Shown piece after piece: positions 54,525 to 64,000 of a DNA stretch of 64,000 bases. Each line of letters begins with the position of its first letter. Position 1 is the first letter of the stretch. The stretch comes from Diphasiastrum complanatum (Eukaryota > Streptophyta > Lycopodiopsida > Lycopodiales > Lycopodiaceae): NCBI GenBank assembly GCA_029204225.1, contig CM055106.1, positions 7,411,156 to 7,475,155 on the forward strand. Reading direction: 5' to 3'. Under the pieces are notes generated by a model. It was given only the letters and a program-made list of their open reading frames with translations. It ran no database searches and had not been told where the DNA came from. A program made the translations under genes and the position numbers.

Positions 54525-55418
54525 AGAAACAAAATGTTTCTATTATCAAAGCTCTGCTAACTTTCAGCCCTCTGCCTGACGAAGATGTTTGCGAACACAA
54601 AAGTCAAAAGACGCGAAGCGAAAATGTTCGCGAACACTTTGATGAGAAGACACAAACATGAAAGATTTGCAAAAGAGAATTTTTTCGTGGTACAACAGGA
54701 GAAAGTCAGATACAAACGACTCGAAAATTGTTGTGACACCTTTTTTCTGCCCTCGCACCAAAAAGGGCCAGCAAGATCATGCAAGTATCCAGAAGTACAA
54801 ATATCTGATCTGATAGCATGACATCAGCAGATATACTTTAGGTCGTGGCTAATCTACCACTCTTGTAATTCATGATTAGTTGTAGATGTTTAATCACTCT
54901 AATCTAGAAGTTACAAGGCGCGACTATATACCTTCTAGATGATACTTGACATATACACACTTGAAATTGTCTAATGCTAGTAAGCAAGACACACAGACAG
55001 AATATGAGTCCGCCTGCGTGCGAGACAAATTTTGCATAGGATCTATAGATCTAAAAGTCCGCTAGTAAGTGAGACATCACTCGTGGAAGAAAGTGAATTT
55101 CTCTCACGCCAACACATTGCGTGGATCTGCATGTAGTGCTTGAAGAATCAGAAGAATCAATAGATGATTTCTTGTCTTGTCTCATCTTGAATGTAATTTA
55201 GTCTACTGCTATCGTGTGTCTGATTCACTTGCTCACTTAATTCCACACCTTGGTTTAAATTTTGTTGAATGCTACATTAGTTTGTTAACGTAGTGCAGTA
55301 GTGTCTGTCTATGATTCTGGAGGACTGCAAGAATGATGCAGCTAGCAATGACCAGCAATCATATCTGAACTCCATTCGAATTGTTTGCGTTTCGTGTTCG
55401 CAAATCGTTTTTTTTGCA
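54525..55418 (+). repeat. Putative copia-type LTR (right end defined)
   Basis: No coding signal. The segment ends TTTTTTTGCA four bases before a primer site, which defines it as the right end of an LTR. The left end was not located; it may lie near 54700-54830. Confidence 0.45.
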
Positions 55419-55422
55419 TCAG

Positions 55423-55435
55423 TGGTATTAGAGCC
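55423..55435 (+). other. Copia primer binding site
   Basis: TGGTATTAGAGCC, one change from TGGTATCAGAGCC. Confidence 0.8.
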
Positions 55436-55699
55436 CTGCCTACTTTGTCGTAATCTGACATAGCGAAATGTTATCGGATCTAGGAGGCCAAGCATTCAAA
55501 CGAACACCCATCAACAAGAAAACAGACTTCAGAAGCAATGGCTTCAATCAGCAACATATAGAGCAAAATCAGTACAGTTCTAGATTCTTCAGGATCTAAC
55601 TTTCTAGTGAAAGATTCGAGAGGCAGCCTACTGCTACAGTACATGTAAACCAAGATGGCTCCAGACCTAGCAAAGCAGACAAACGCAAAGGCATCGCTG

Positions 55700-56428
55700 T
55701 CTCAGGAGAATCTCCTAGAAGGTCGACAAGACCACGAAGAGTGCCAGCAAAATACGTGCCAGGAGCTCAAATTCCACATCATAAGAATTTTGTGGATTCG
55801 GTGGCGAACCACAAACTTTCGAGGAAGCGATTGAATGTCTAGAGAAGGACAAATGGATCCAAGCCATAAACAATGAGATGGAATCCATGAGGAGAAACTA
55901 GGTATGGACGTTGCAGCCATTACCACAAAAGCGCAAAAGGCAAGACTCATAGCGAAGGGATTCTCTCAGAGATATGGTATTGACTACTCTGAAACCTTCT
56001 CTCCTATCGCCAAACATTCGTCCCTACGATTGTTATTTGCATATGCAGCCGCTTATGACCTCAGGATCCACATTGTGGACGAGAAGACAGCCTTCTTGCA
56101 TGGCGAGCTAGACGAAGAGGTCTATATGGATCAACCCCCAGGTTATGTCTCAAATTCACTTCCTGATTATGCATGCAGAATGCATAGCAATATCCACTGT
56201 ATGAAACAGTCAGCTCAACAATGGTACAAGAAGAAGGATCAAGCCCTGAAATCATTAGGATTCAATGCAGATGCAAAATCTATGGCTAAGTTCCTTTATG
56301 AACATATTATTATTAGGTTTGGATGTCCTATCGAGATCGTAAGTGATCGTGGAACACATTTTGTGAATGAAACAATAAAGTGTACGTTGGAAGATGATGG
56401 GAAGTTCAGAGACGTCAAAATATTCTGA
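55700..56428 (+). pseudogene. Copia RT relic with embedded gypsy integrase piece
   Basis: Before 55900 the frames carry an integrase-RT linker with stops. From 55904 an open frame of 174 codons gives copia RT: KARLIAKGFSQRYGIDYSET, IHIVDEKTAFLHGELDEEVY, MDQPPGYV and MKQSAQQWYKK. After SLGFNADA, at about 56275, it changes without a frame break to FLYEHIIIRFGCPIEIVSDR and GTHFVNETI, a gypsy integrase core, for about 100 bp. Motif A has Glu in VDEKTAF where copia has VKTAF or VTNAF. YVDD is absent. Confidence 0.8.
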
Positions 56429-57204
56429 TTTTGCTGATGGAAAACAGGAAGCAGCTCCGTTGATGGGAGTCTATGACGTTCCCAACGATGAAGGTCGGAT
56501 AGAGCCGACTTGGCATGAGTAGCTACTACTTTTGACTGGGGTCTAATTCTCCTCCAAGCCCCGCTTCTGGCGATCTGTTGTAAAAATTAAACTTGTAAAC
56601 AACAGATAATGTTGAGTAAAAAACAACAGCGGAAATTCGTCTACTGCTAGCATGCATTCCAATATTGCAGATCATACACATCACTAAATAGAACATTGAA
56701 AAAAATTGCTTCTATTATCAGAACTAAATTTACAATACAATTCTTCAGCGTTGTTTGTTTTCCATATCAGCGTGTTGGTGCGAGAGAGATGTTCTTTTCT
56801 GACGTATAGTATGACTAGCTACTGCTAATCTATAAACTTACTCTAGAGCTATCTCAGACTGTTTTTTCGAAAGGCAAAAAAGTCGAAGGGCAAAAAAAAC
56901 CAACTTTAGGGCAAAAAACTAGTTCTAAGGCAGATGTAGCTTTTCTAAGAGTGAGTGTCTCTTTTTCTAAGGATCTAAACCTTTCTAAGGCATTTTAGGG
57001 ATAGTGTTGCCTTTTTCGCAAAAAGGCAAAAAATGCGACAGTGTCGGGAAAAGTTCTCAGAATTATTTTCTAAGTGTTTTAGACCTAGGGATGAATTTTT
57101 CTCATGACCCAAAAATATGAACTGTGCGACGAAATAGTTCAAAAATGCAGGTTGTGCAAAACATAGTTCAAAATGCACAGTTGCTAAAAACAGCAAAGGA
57201 AAAA
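56429..57204. other. No gene seen
   Basis: Contains repeated GGCAAAAAA-type and CTAAGGCA-type short units between 56870 and 57030, and no coding motif. It may be the LTR of the minus-strand copia scrap that follows. Confidence 0.4.
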
Positions 57205-57738
57205 CTAAGGAAAAATGGTAAAAATTGCCTTATCAAGAGGCTTTGTAAAAATATCAGCCACCATCTGCTTCGTTGGAATGAATTCGGTCTTCAGCCTGTC
57301 TTTCTCAACCAGATCTCTTATCATATGATATCTGATAGCAATGTGTTTCGTCCTGGAATGAAACACTGGATCCTTTGTCAGATGAATGGTGGATGTGCTA
57401 TCCATGAATAGTAACAGCGGCTCGTTGGAGTTCTCTCCCAGTCCGTCAAGGAACTGCTTGAGCCATGTAAGCTTGTTCACCATCTTTGTTGTTGCAACAT
57501 ACTCTGCTTTGTAGGATGATTGCACAGTTATGATGATCCATATCACAACTGCACCAGCTACTGTTGTGCATCCTCCTGAGACGCTCTTACAGTCATCTTT
57601 CAGGGATGCCCAGCTTGCATCGCTGTAGGATTTGATTTGGAATCCTTCATGTTGAGAGAAACACAGCCCATAGTCCTTCATTTGTTGAAGGTATTGTAGA
57701 ATTCTCTTGGCTATCTTCTAGTGCGCAAGGCCTGGATT
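57205..57738 (-). pseudogene. rnh: Copia RNase H scrap
   Basis: The minus frame at 57205-57681 reads KSYSDASWASLKDDCKSVSG (first Asp), SYKAEYVATTKMV (Glu), LLLFMDSTSTIHL, FHSRTKHIAIRYHMIRDLVE and VADIFTKPLDKAI. Upstream RT lies beyond the junction with a gypsy LTR stub and is missing. It belongs to a family different from E3 and E4. Confidence 0.88.
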
Positions 57739-57771
57739 GATATTAAAGCCTTTTTGCGGGACTTTTAATGT
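57739..57771 (+). repeat. Stub of gypsy family G LTR, left of E5
   Basis: AAAGCCTTTTTGCGGGACTT matches the LTRs at 22.9 kb and 19.4 kb. The LTR resumes to the right of E5 at 63100. Confidence 0.75.
57767..57771. repeat. Target-site duplication of E5, left copy
   Basis: AATGT, repeated at 63100-63104. Confidence 0.8.
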
Positions 57772-58604
57772 TATGCAAAAAGTAAAAAAAGGACCAAGAG
57801 TGGATCCTAATCTGATCCTCAAGAGGGATTGGTTGTCAGATTACTTGATCTATCAATCTACTTGAGATTAAGATCAATCTAGATCAATTCTAGACACAAA
57901 ATCCTAACAAGAACAATCAATAATTGAAGGTAGGTTTACTTTATGGTTTCACACGTGTAAAAAACTGTCTGAGTACGGACTCCAACCTGAAAATCAAGTA
58001 CACATTGATAGAACCTCAAAACAATCAAAACAAATGTAGACAAATGTAGAGCATCACTCAAAATTACTTCCAAAACCAAGATTGGTGTCTCACATTGATT
58101 ATGGCCAAATGTGGCTCTATATATATAATAAGTGGGAGCTCATGGTACTGATCATCCCTATGATCCCACATGTGTGAAGGTGCTTTGTCATATGATGATT
58201 CATCATGCAAAACTGACACTTGGACAAAACCTTCTATTTTGAGCACTTTTGGTCTATTTTTCTTCTATATGGAGATCTACTTGGAAATCTTCTAGAAGTC
58301 AAAATTCGTCTACTTCAGCTTATTCCACACATGTGAGTTGTCCTCTACACATGGGCTATGACACCTAATCAAAGGATGTGGCTCATGCAATCAATAGATT
58401 GCTGCCATGTGTCATATGTCTAGAAAACTAGTTTTTGGCCTTTTTAGCCACTAGAACTTGAATTAAATCATATGTACAACCTATATGGTTATGTTACATG
58501 ACAAGTACACTATTTTCACATGTGGGAACAGGCTCCACACATGTGTAATCATCCTATATACATGATTTTTGGCATCTACCAAGCTTATTTTTGCATTTTT
58601 CACA
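57772..58604 (-). repeat. E5 3' LTR
   Basis: 833 bp. The minus strand starts TGTGAAAAATGC at 58604; the far end reads TA where the 5' copy has the expected CA complement. The palindrome at 57950-57959 is mutated at its last base. Confidence 0.9.
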
Positions 58605-58616
58605 CTCCTCAAAAAT
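58605..58616 (-). other. E5 polypurine tract
   Basis: The minus strand reads TTTTTGAGGAG before the LTR. The wider CAAGCTAGA...GAGGAG also occurs before the E4 3' LTR. Confidence 0.75.
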
Positions 58617-58727
58617 CTAGCTTGATGGAAAACATGATGATCTTGAACTTGACTCCATGGGCTGAATTGGTCTTTGCTGGTTCAAAAGGTGTGAAGATCA
58701 GCCAATGAGCTTGATGTTGATCTGAAA

Positions 58728-60098
58728 TCACCATATCCATGATAGCGCTTCTTTGATGTTGACATCTTTGATGAGCTTGAGAGCTTTGCACCATCCTAGC
58801 ACCTCCAAAATTGACTCCTTCCAATTTTCATGTAGATGCTTGACCTTGAGGCTTGCTCCTTCTTCATGTGCATGCTCCTCCATGAGAAAATAAAGATTTC
58901 TTCTTGATTTATTAGGATCACAAAGATATGACATCATGTTACCACGATCTAGACAATTAGACTCATCCAAATTGGCAAGACTATGCATGCTATAATAACA
59001 AAGTGTTTGCATCATATCTTCATGCTTGTTTACCATGCTAATCTCAGATCCAATGAGGCTAAATACTTCATTATGGAGATAAGTGTCTCTAGAAGATGAT
59101 TCACTTACTCTCATAAAGAGTTTACAATTTGCCACAATACAAATTTTCAAACTATGAGTGAACAAATCACTTTTGCTCTTACATGACTTAAGAGCATACA
59201 TTTGATGAAATAACCATTTGCTTTCTAATTGATTTAAAATCAATTTCAACCTTTTAAGAACATCATCTATGTTCTCAAGAGAGACTTCATACTCAACTAG
59301 TATGGCTTTACTCCAATTTTGAGATGTAACGATCTCACTAAAGCAAATTGATTTATCAAATGACATAAAAGAAGTAATTATGTGATGTATACCACATGAG
59401 ATATGCTCCTCTTTCCCTTGAAATGTGATCCACATGGACTCAACCATATCTCTTGAGTTTCTTTTTGGAATCACAATTTGAGAAAGTCTCACCTCCTCAA
59501 TCCTTGGCACACTTGAACCTTGAGAAGAATTTTCCTCCTCAATCCTTGGCACATTTGAACCTTGAGATGACTCCTTAAGATCCTCTTCATGGTGCTCATT
59601 TTTTATGGAAATCCAAGACCTCCATGTCTCATAATGATCACAACAAGTGTGACCATTCAATATGCACTCTCTATGATTATCAAGATTACTTATGCTAGAA
59701 ACATAACTCCAAAAATCACCACAACTTAGCATGATTTTTCCACTATTGAAATCAAAAGGTATTTCCATCTCAATATGGCTAACTACTTGCTTATGGATAT
59801 AAGTGTCCACTTTGGATGCTTCACTTATTCTCATAAGAAGTTTACAACTTGCCTTTAGGATTGAAAACATACAATTTTCATCTTTATGAATGAACACATC
59901 ATTCATGATCTTATTGAAACCAAAAGATCCTACATTATGAAGATATTTCCATTTCCTTGACTTCATAACTAATGTAAGCTTACAAGGAAAACATATTTTG
60001 CTATCTTTTAAGGCATCACACTCAACTAGTATTGCCTTAATCCACCTTTGAGATACAAAAATCTCTTCAAAGCAAAATGGTTCTTCATAAGTTGACAT
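58728..60098 (-). CDS. E5 ORF2: duplicated integrase-RT-linker-derived protein
   Basis: 456 residues from the ATG at 60098. Residues 205-280 read PKRNSRDMVESMWITFQGK...FDKSICFSEIVTSQNWSKAI. This parallels the copia integrase-RT linker in E4 (PRRSSRAKVEPSRLTYQGK ... EEPSNVEDALNSKEWYKAM). Residues 1-30 repeat the second half of that linker (YEEPFCFEEIFVSQRWIKAI). After each linker comes a related segment: CKLLMRISEASKVDTYIHKQ at 85-104 and CKLFMRVSESSSRDTYLHNE at 325-344, then SNLDNHREC and ANLDESNC. So the ORF is a tandem duplication of one module, with a small SQGS-PRIEE repeat between copies. The CKLLMRIS part lies where RT would have YVDD but no catalytic residue is present. Function unknown; the open frame is notable given LTR divergence. 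Confidence 0.75.
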   Translation of the reverse strand: MSTYEEPFCFEEIFVSQRWIKAILVECDALKDSKICFPCKLTLVMKSRKWKYLHNVGSFGFNKIMNDVFIHKDENCMFSILKASCKLLMRISEASKVDTYIHKQVVSHIEMEIPFDFNSGKIMLSCGDFWSYVSSISNLDNHRECILNGHTCCDHYETWRSWISIKNEHHEEDLKESSQGSNVPRIEEENSSQGSSVPRIEEVRLSQIVIPKRNSRDMVESMWITFQGKEEHISCGIHHIITSFMSFDKSICFSEIVTSQNWSKAILVEYEVSLENIDDVLKRLKLILNQLESKWLFHQMYALKSCKSKSDLFTHSLKICIVANCKLFMRVSESSSRDTYLHNEVFSLIGSEISMVNKHEDMMQTLCYYSMHSLANLDESNCLDRGNMMSYLCDPNKSRRNLYFLMEEHAHEEGASLKVKHLHENWKESILEVLGWCKALKLIKDVNIKEALSWIW

Positions 60099-60190
60099 GA
60101 TAGCATAAATGAAACTATTTCATTTTGTGATTGCTGCTCCTTATTCTTGATTGATTTCTCTTGGATCATAACAATAAGTTTGAACTTATC

Positions 60191-60604
60191 TTAAGTTCCA
60201 AGCAAAATACTTTCCAAGGACATAAAATAAATCCAAGTTACTTTCATGAAAGTGACATATATCTTTGCATCTTGAACCAAACAATGCACTTCCAAATGAA
60301 AAATTTCAAAAGATTTGACATGTGTTGTGATGGACTCTTGAAGACAAATCTTGCAAGTCCTTGTGAGACTCCAAGCCTCATTCACCTTTCCACAAAGGAA
60401 ACACCTTTCCTTGGACTCGTCCTTCTTGTATTTGCATTTCGAACTTGAAGCTCCATCCTTCTCCTCGGCCCCCTTGCTTTGGTTCTTCTTGGATGGATTG
60501 GTCTTCTTTTTGTAGCATCTTGAGAAAAAATATCCTTCCTTGCCACAAAGGTTGCACTTAGGATCCTTTCTTTCCTTCAATAGGATGCCACCTATTGATG
60601 CCAT
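60191..60604 (-). CDS. gag: E5 minimal Gag: zinc-knuckle protein without capsid domain
   Basis: The ATG at 60604 begins MASIGGILLKERKDPKCNLC; MASIGGILL mirrors MASNGGIML at the start of E2 and E3 Gag. The whole UBN2 capsid domain expected next is absent: the start runs within six residues into a knuckle, CNLCGKEGYFFSRC (CX2CX4YX4C, Tyr instead of His). A Lys/Ser-rich basic stretch follows, then a second partial knuckle starting CFLCGKVNEAW and a CKICL pair. Total 137 residues. It could bind element RNA but not build a particle alone. A longer in-frame upstream part exists to 60661. Confidence 0.7.
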   Translation of the reverse strand: MASIGGILLKERKDPKCNLCGKEGYFFSRCYKKKTNPSKKNQSKGAEEKDGASSSKCKYKKDESKERCFLCGKVNEAWSLTRTCKICLQESITTHVKSFEIFHLEVHCLVQDAKIYVTFMKVTWIYFMSLESILLGT

Positions 60605-62252
60605 GTGAATTCTACAAATGTAATTTGTGACTTTCAAGAGACTAGATTTGAACATCTTCAATAATCTAGAATGATCTACAAAAGATCTAGCTCACAAACC
60701 TAAGAATGAATCTTCACACTAATGACTAGTCACTTGGAAACTTTGCTTTGATCACTAAGACAAAAGCACACAATCTTTGAATCAAATCACAAAAGAAATC
60801 AGATTCAATCTCCTATTGGACTCATCAAATAAAAATGACTCTTTTTTTTTAAAGTTGAAATGGATATGAAAAGATTTGACACGTAGATTTTCCTTTTCAC
60901 TTGACTAGTTCTCTCAACACTTGAGATTCTTGAACAAAAGATGGGTTTTGTTTCAAACACATGAAAATCAAACTTGATCACTTCTTTTGGACTCACTCTT
61001 GACCCAAATAATCTCACTCTTGAGATTTAGAATGAATTTGATTTGATTTGAAAACAAACTATACCACCAATTTTTCACAAAGCTTAAAAATTTAGACAAC
61101 TAGAGATTCACAAAGATCTCAACCATGCATGAATACTCAAATATGGACTCCTCCTCATTCTAGACATCCAATGGGATCACAAATTGACCCTCACACTCTC
61201 ACAAAGAAAGTTGAATAGAACTAATTGGAGTTTCATACATTCTATGTCAATTTTTGCTCAACAAATTGAATTCAATCACTCCTATTGGATTCCACCAATT
61301 ACTCTACTTTTTAAGACTTGGAATGAAATTCAAAATCAGAAGTTGTGATTTTTCTCACTGAGATATTGTGCTTCAAAGAGCTAATACCACTTAGAAAGAT
61401 TTGATCACCTAGGAGAAGACAAATTCTTCACCTATAACAACACATAATGAGCTTCTAGATCTTGCCCTCTACAAAGGAAGGAACTCTTAGAAAATTGGAT
61501 CCCTCTCTACACATTTTCCATAGACACCTTAATGACTCTTTTCAAACCTTACAATCACTCAAACAAATTGAGTAGGGTTGAACAATGTGACTTGGATCTC
61601 AATCTCTTTTCTAGAACTCTCAATTTAAGCCAATCTATGTCAAATTCTACAAAAGATTTGCATAGATGCTCTATATGCACTAGAAACTCTCAAAGGTTTC
61701 ACTTGGAGGACAGATCCAAGGACGTTTTCTAGCAAATTGATGCTTCTAAACTTGACCCTATCACTCTTGAACAAATCTAGAGTGATGGTACAATGGATTT
61801 CAACCTCTCACCTTCCATATCACTCCTTAATCTATGATTTTTTTGGCAAAATCACTCTCAACTTCAACATGCACTTAAAAAATCAGAGATAATCATTTAA
61901 TGCACCTAATTCAAGTTTCAATTTTAATTTTTTGGCTGATCTAATCCAAGAACTAATCAAGGGATTAGATTTGCTATAGAAAATGCTTGATTTTGCAACA
62001 AAAATCACTCAAATTGGCTATTTGAGTCAAATTCTACAAATTTTTAAAATTTATCAGTCAAAACCAGAGCTGTCCAGCCTCACACGTGTGAAAAGGGTTC
62101 CTACAACCCACAACAACACCTGGACCAAAATTTTTGAGGATAGCTATCAAATCCAACTCGCTACACAAAATTTGACTAGTTTCCAAAAAACTGCTAATTT
62201 TGGCTTTGATTTGGATTAACCCTATCAATTTCAACAAAACCTCTTGTACTAG
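60605..62252 (-). other. E5 untranslated leader
   Basis: About 1.65 kb without a coding motif between the primer site and the first ORF. It contains one CACACGTGTG palindrome at 62081-62090, outside the LTR. Confidence 0.65.
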
Positions 62253-62264
62253 GCTCTGATACCA
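62253..62264 (-). other. E5 primer binding site
   Basis: The minus strand reads TGGTATCAGAGC directly after the LTR end. Confidence 0.95.
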
Positions 62265-63099
62265 TGTGAAGAAAGTAAAAAAAGGACCAAGAGTGGATCC
62301 TAACCTGATCCTCAAGAGGGATTGGTTGTCAAATTACTTGATCTATCAATCTACTTGAGATTAAGATCAATCTAGATCAATTCTAGACACAAAATCCTAA
62401 CAAGAACAATCAATAATTGAAGGTAGGTGTACTTTATGGTTTCACACGTGTGAAAAACTGTCTGAGTACGGACTCCAACCTGAAAATCAAGTACACATTG
62501 ATAGAACCTCAAAACAATCAAAACAAATGTAGACAAATGGAGAGAACACTCAAAATTGCTTCCAAAATCAAGATTGGTGTCTCACATTGATTATGGCCAA
62601 ATAAGCCTCTATATATATACAATAAGTGGGAGCTCGTGGTACTGATCATCCCTATGATCCCACATGTGTGAAGGTGCTTTGTCATATGATGATTCATCAT
62701 GCAAAACTGACACTTGGGACAAAACCTTCTATTTTAAGCACTTTTGGTCCATTTTCCTTTTATATGGAGACCTACTTGGAAATCTTCTAGAAGTCAAAAT
62801 TCGCCTACTTCAGCTTATTCCACACATGTGAGCTGTCCTCTACACATGGGCTATGACACCTAACCAAAGGATGTGGCTCATGCAATCAATAGATTGTTGC
62901 CATGTGTCATATGTCTAGAAAACTAGTTTTTGGCCTTTTTAGCCACTAGAACTTGTATTAAATCATATGTACAACCTATATGATTATGTTACATGACAAG
63001 TACGCTATTTTCACACATGGGAACATGCTCCACACATGTGTAATCATCCTATATACATGATTTTTGGCCTCTACCAAGCCTTTTTTTGCATTTTTCACA
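62265..63099 (-). repeat. E5 5' LTR
   Basis: 835 bp. The minus strand runs from TGTGAAAAATGC at 63099 to TTCTTCACA at 62265. CACACGTGTG is at 62443-62452 and a TATATATATA stretch near 62610. Confidence 0.92.
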
Positions 63100-63293
63100 A
63101 ATGTCAAGTTAGTGAATAAAGTTGGATTTCCCTCCAATTTTGGATGGTTCCCACTCTTTTTTAAGTTTGAATAGTTAGGGAGGCAAAAATGGACCAATAG
63201 GATTTTGAGGCTAGGGTCCTCCTCTCAACTATAAAAGGAGACCATTTCCTTTGTATTGCATATCCAATCTTGCTAATCTAAAGCAATTCTCTC

Positions 63294-63353
<60 letters not shown>

Positions 63354-63437
63354 TCCATCTCTTTTGGTGTTCTCTTATCTCACATAGGTTCACTCTGCCA
63401 TTCTCTTGCTAATAGGTTGAAGGTGAGGTCATGCTCC
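63100..63437 (+). repeat. Gypsy family G LTR, part right of E5
   Basis: It begins with the AATGT duplication, then CAAGTTAGTGAATAAAGTTG and CCCACTCTTTTTTAAGTTTG, as in the LTRs at 19.4 and 22.9 kb. It includes a CTATAAAAGGAG core promoter at about 63219 and the CT tract. Confidence 0.75.
63298..63350. repeat. (CT)n microsatellite, about 53 bp
   Basis: Uninterrupted CT units inside the gypsy LTR, just downstream of a TATA-like element, i.e. in the expected 5' untranslated part. Confidence 0.97.
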
Positions 63438-64000
63438 TGTTGAAAATTGTCACTTCTCACTTGACATTGGTTCATGTAAATATTGATCAAACATTAGAAT
63501 ATGTTGATGATATGATTTCACACGTGTGGAGCCTGTTCCCACGTGTGAAAGTATGTACTTTTCATGTTTGTATATATCCAAATTGATTTTGTATCATTCT
63601 AGTTAGTGTGAACATGAAATGACTAGTTTTTAGTCAAGTTGACTAGTCACCTACAAATTAGCTTTTCCTTGCATGTGCATGAGTAAATGCTCCCACATGG
63701 CAAGTGGATGTTCACACGTGTGTATAGAGTACTAGAAGATAAGAGTTGACCATTTTCCTTAGATCCTATTTTGTAGGGAGTATTCCTATATTCTAGGAGA
63801 CTAGCTTTTTGGATTTTAGTCATATTCTAGAAGGTCAACTATTGGATAAGGATCAAGGATGGATAAAATGGATAGATCTAAGTGATGTGGCACTCTTCAC
63901 ACGTGTGAAGGCCTGCTGGACTGTACCAGACTCATGGATGTACTTGATCCATAAAAGGATCATCATTTTGCTAAGAAAATTGATGAGACTTTTGCACTCT
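63438..64000 (+). repeat. Start of another LTR, cut by window end
   Basis: TGTTGAAAATTGTCACTTCT resembles the start of E2/E3 LTRs (TGTGAAAATTGTCAAC). The segment carries CACACGTGTG at 63519-63528, 63713-63722 and 63898-63907 and a partial CCACGTGTG near 63540. No primer site is reached, so the assignment rests on the start and the shared palindrome. Confidence 0.5.

Larger units (their letters stand above)
57772..63099 (-). mobile_element. E5: non-autonomous LTR retrotransposon with pol-derived ORF
   Basis: 5.3 kb on the minus strand: LTRs of 833 and 835 bp, primer site TGGTATCAGAGC, a leader of about 1.66 kb, a short gag-like ORF with zinc knuckles, a 456-codon ORF2, a polypurine tract and a 5-bp duplication. 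By eye the LTRs differ at about 30 positions, so it is older than E2. No protease, integrase or RT catalytic motif exists. It shares architecture with E2 (LTR, long leader, gag knuckle, pol-derived dead ORF, purine tract) but not LTR sequence. A solo LTR of the family is at 16025-16857. Confidence 0.92.

Overview
The window looks like plant nuclear DNA from a large, repeat-filled genome. It is AT-rich, holds no intact host gene that I can recognise, and is built almost entirely of LTR retrotransposons in several layers of nesting. The initiator-Met-type primer site TGGTATCAGAGC occurs at least five times, degenerate tRNA-Asp-type sites (TTGGCGCC-like) occur twice, and both Ty1/copia and Ty3/gypsy pol fragments are present. 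I cannot name the clade from sequence alone.

Layout. 1-2.3 kb: 5'-truncated, mutated copia (+). 2.3-5.3 kb and 10.9-11.5 kb: one gypsy element (-), split by E2. E2 (5299-10870, +) is a very young LTR element with 647-bp LTRs that differ at one base by eye and a TGTTC target duplication. It carries gag and a long pol-derived ORF but no working enzyme. 11.5-13.1 kb: a second decayed gypsy (-). 13.4-14.1 kb: a diverged LTR. 14.9-17.1 kb: two direct repeats, each ending in a CT microsatellite, one split by a solo LTR. 17.2-18.1 kb: gypsy and copia scraps. 18.9-22.5 kb: 3' part of a gypsy-type element (-) with an unusual non-gag/pol ORF. 22.8-25.8 kb: a same-family element in the opposite orientation. 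27.4-31.1 kb: copia integrase scrap, then a gypsy LTR, primer site and gag.

E3 (32266-37936, -) is a nearly complete copia whose leader and gag closely match E2. It is flanked by inverted copies of another LTR-like repeat (31.1-32.3 kb and 38.1-38.9 kb). A higher-order minisatellite lies at 39.4-39.9 kb. 40.1-42.6 kb: decayed gypsy pol with a copia-like gag scrap at its front. E4 (45354-51466, -) is a complete but mutated copia with an ATGGG duplication. 51.8-57.7 kb is a mosaic of gypsy and copia pieces with cross-family junctions. E5 (57772-63099, -, AATGT duplication) is another LTR element without enzymes. Its proteins are a shrunken gag zinc-knuckle protein and an internally duplicated pol-derived ORF. 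It sits inside a gypsy LTR that resumes at 63.1 kb, and a further LTR begins at 63438 and runs off the window.

How the parts may work together. E2 and E5 have LTRs, primer site, polypurine tract and a gag-type protein but lack protease, integrase and reverse transcriptase activity, so they would need enzymes from relatives. E3 is the local relative of E2. Several LTR families share the palindrome CACACGTGTG, which contains the G-box CACGTG. The most unusual signal is that two different LTR families each keep a long open frame built from catalytically dead, apparently duplicated copia pol sequence. All family assignments come from reading motifs by eye; no database search was done.
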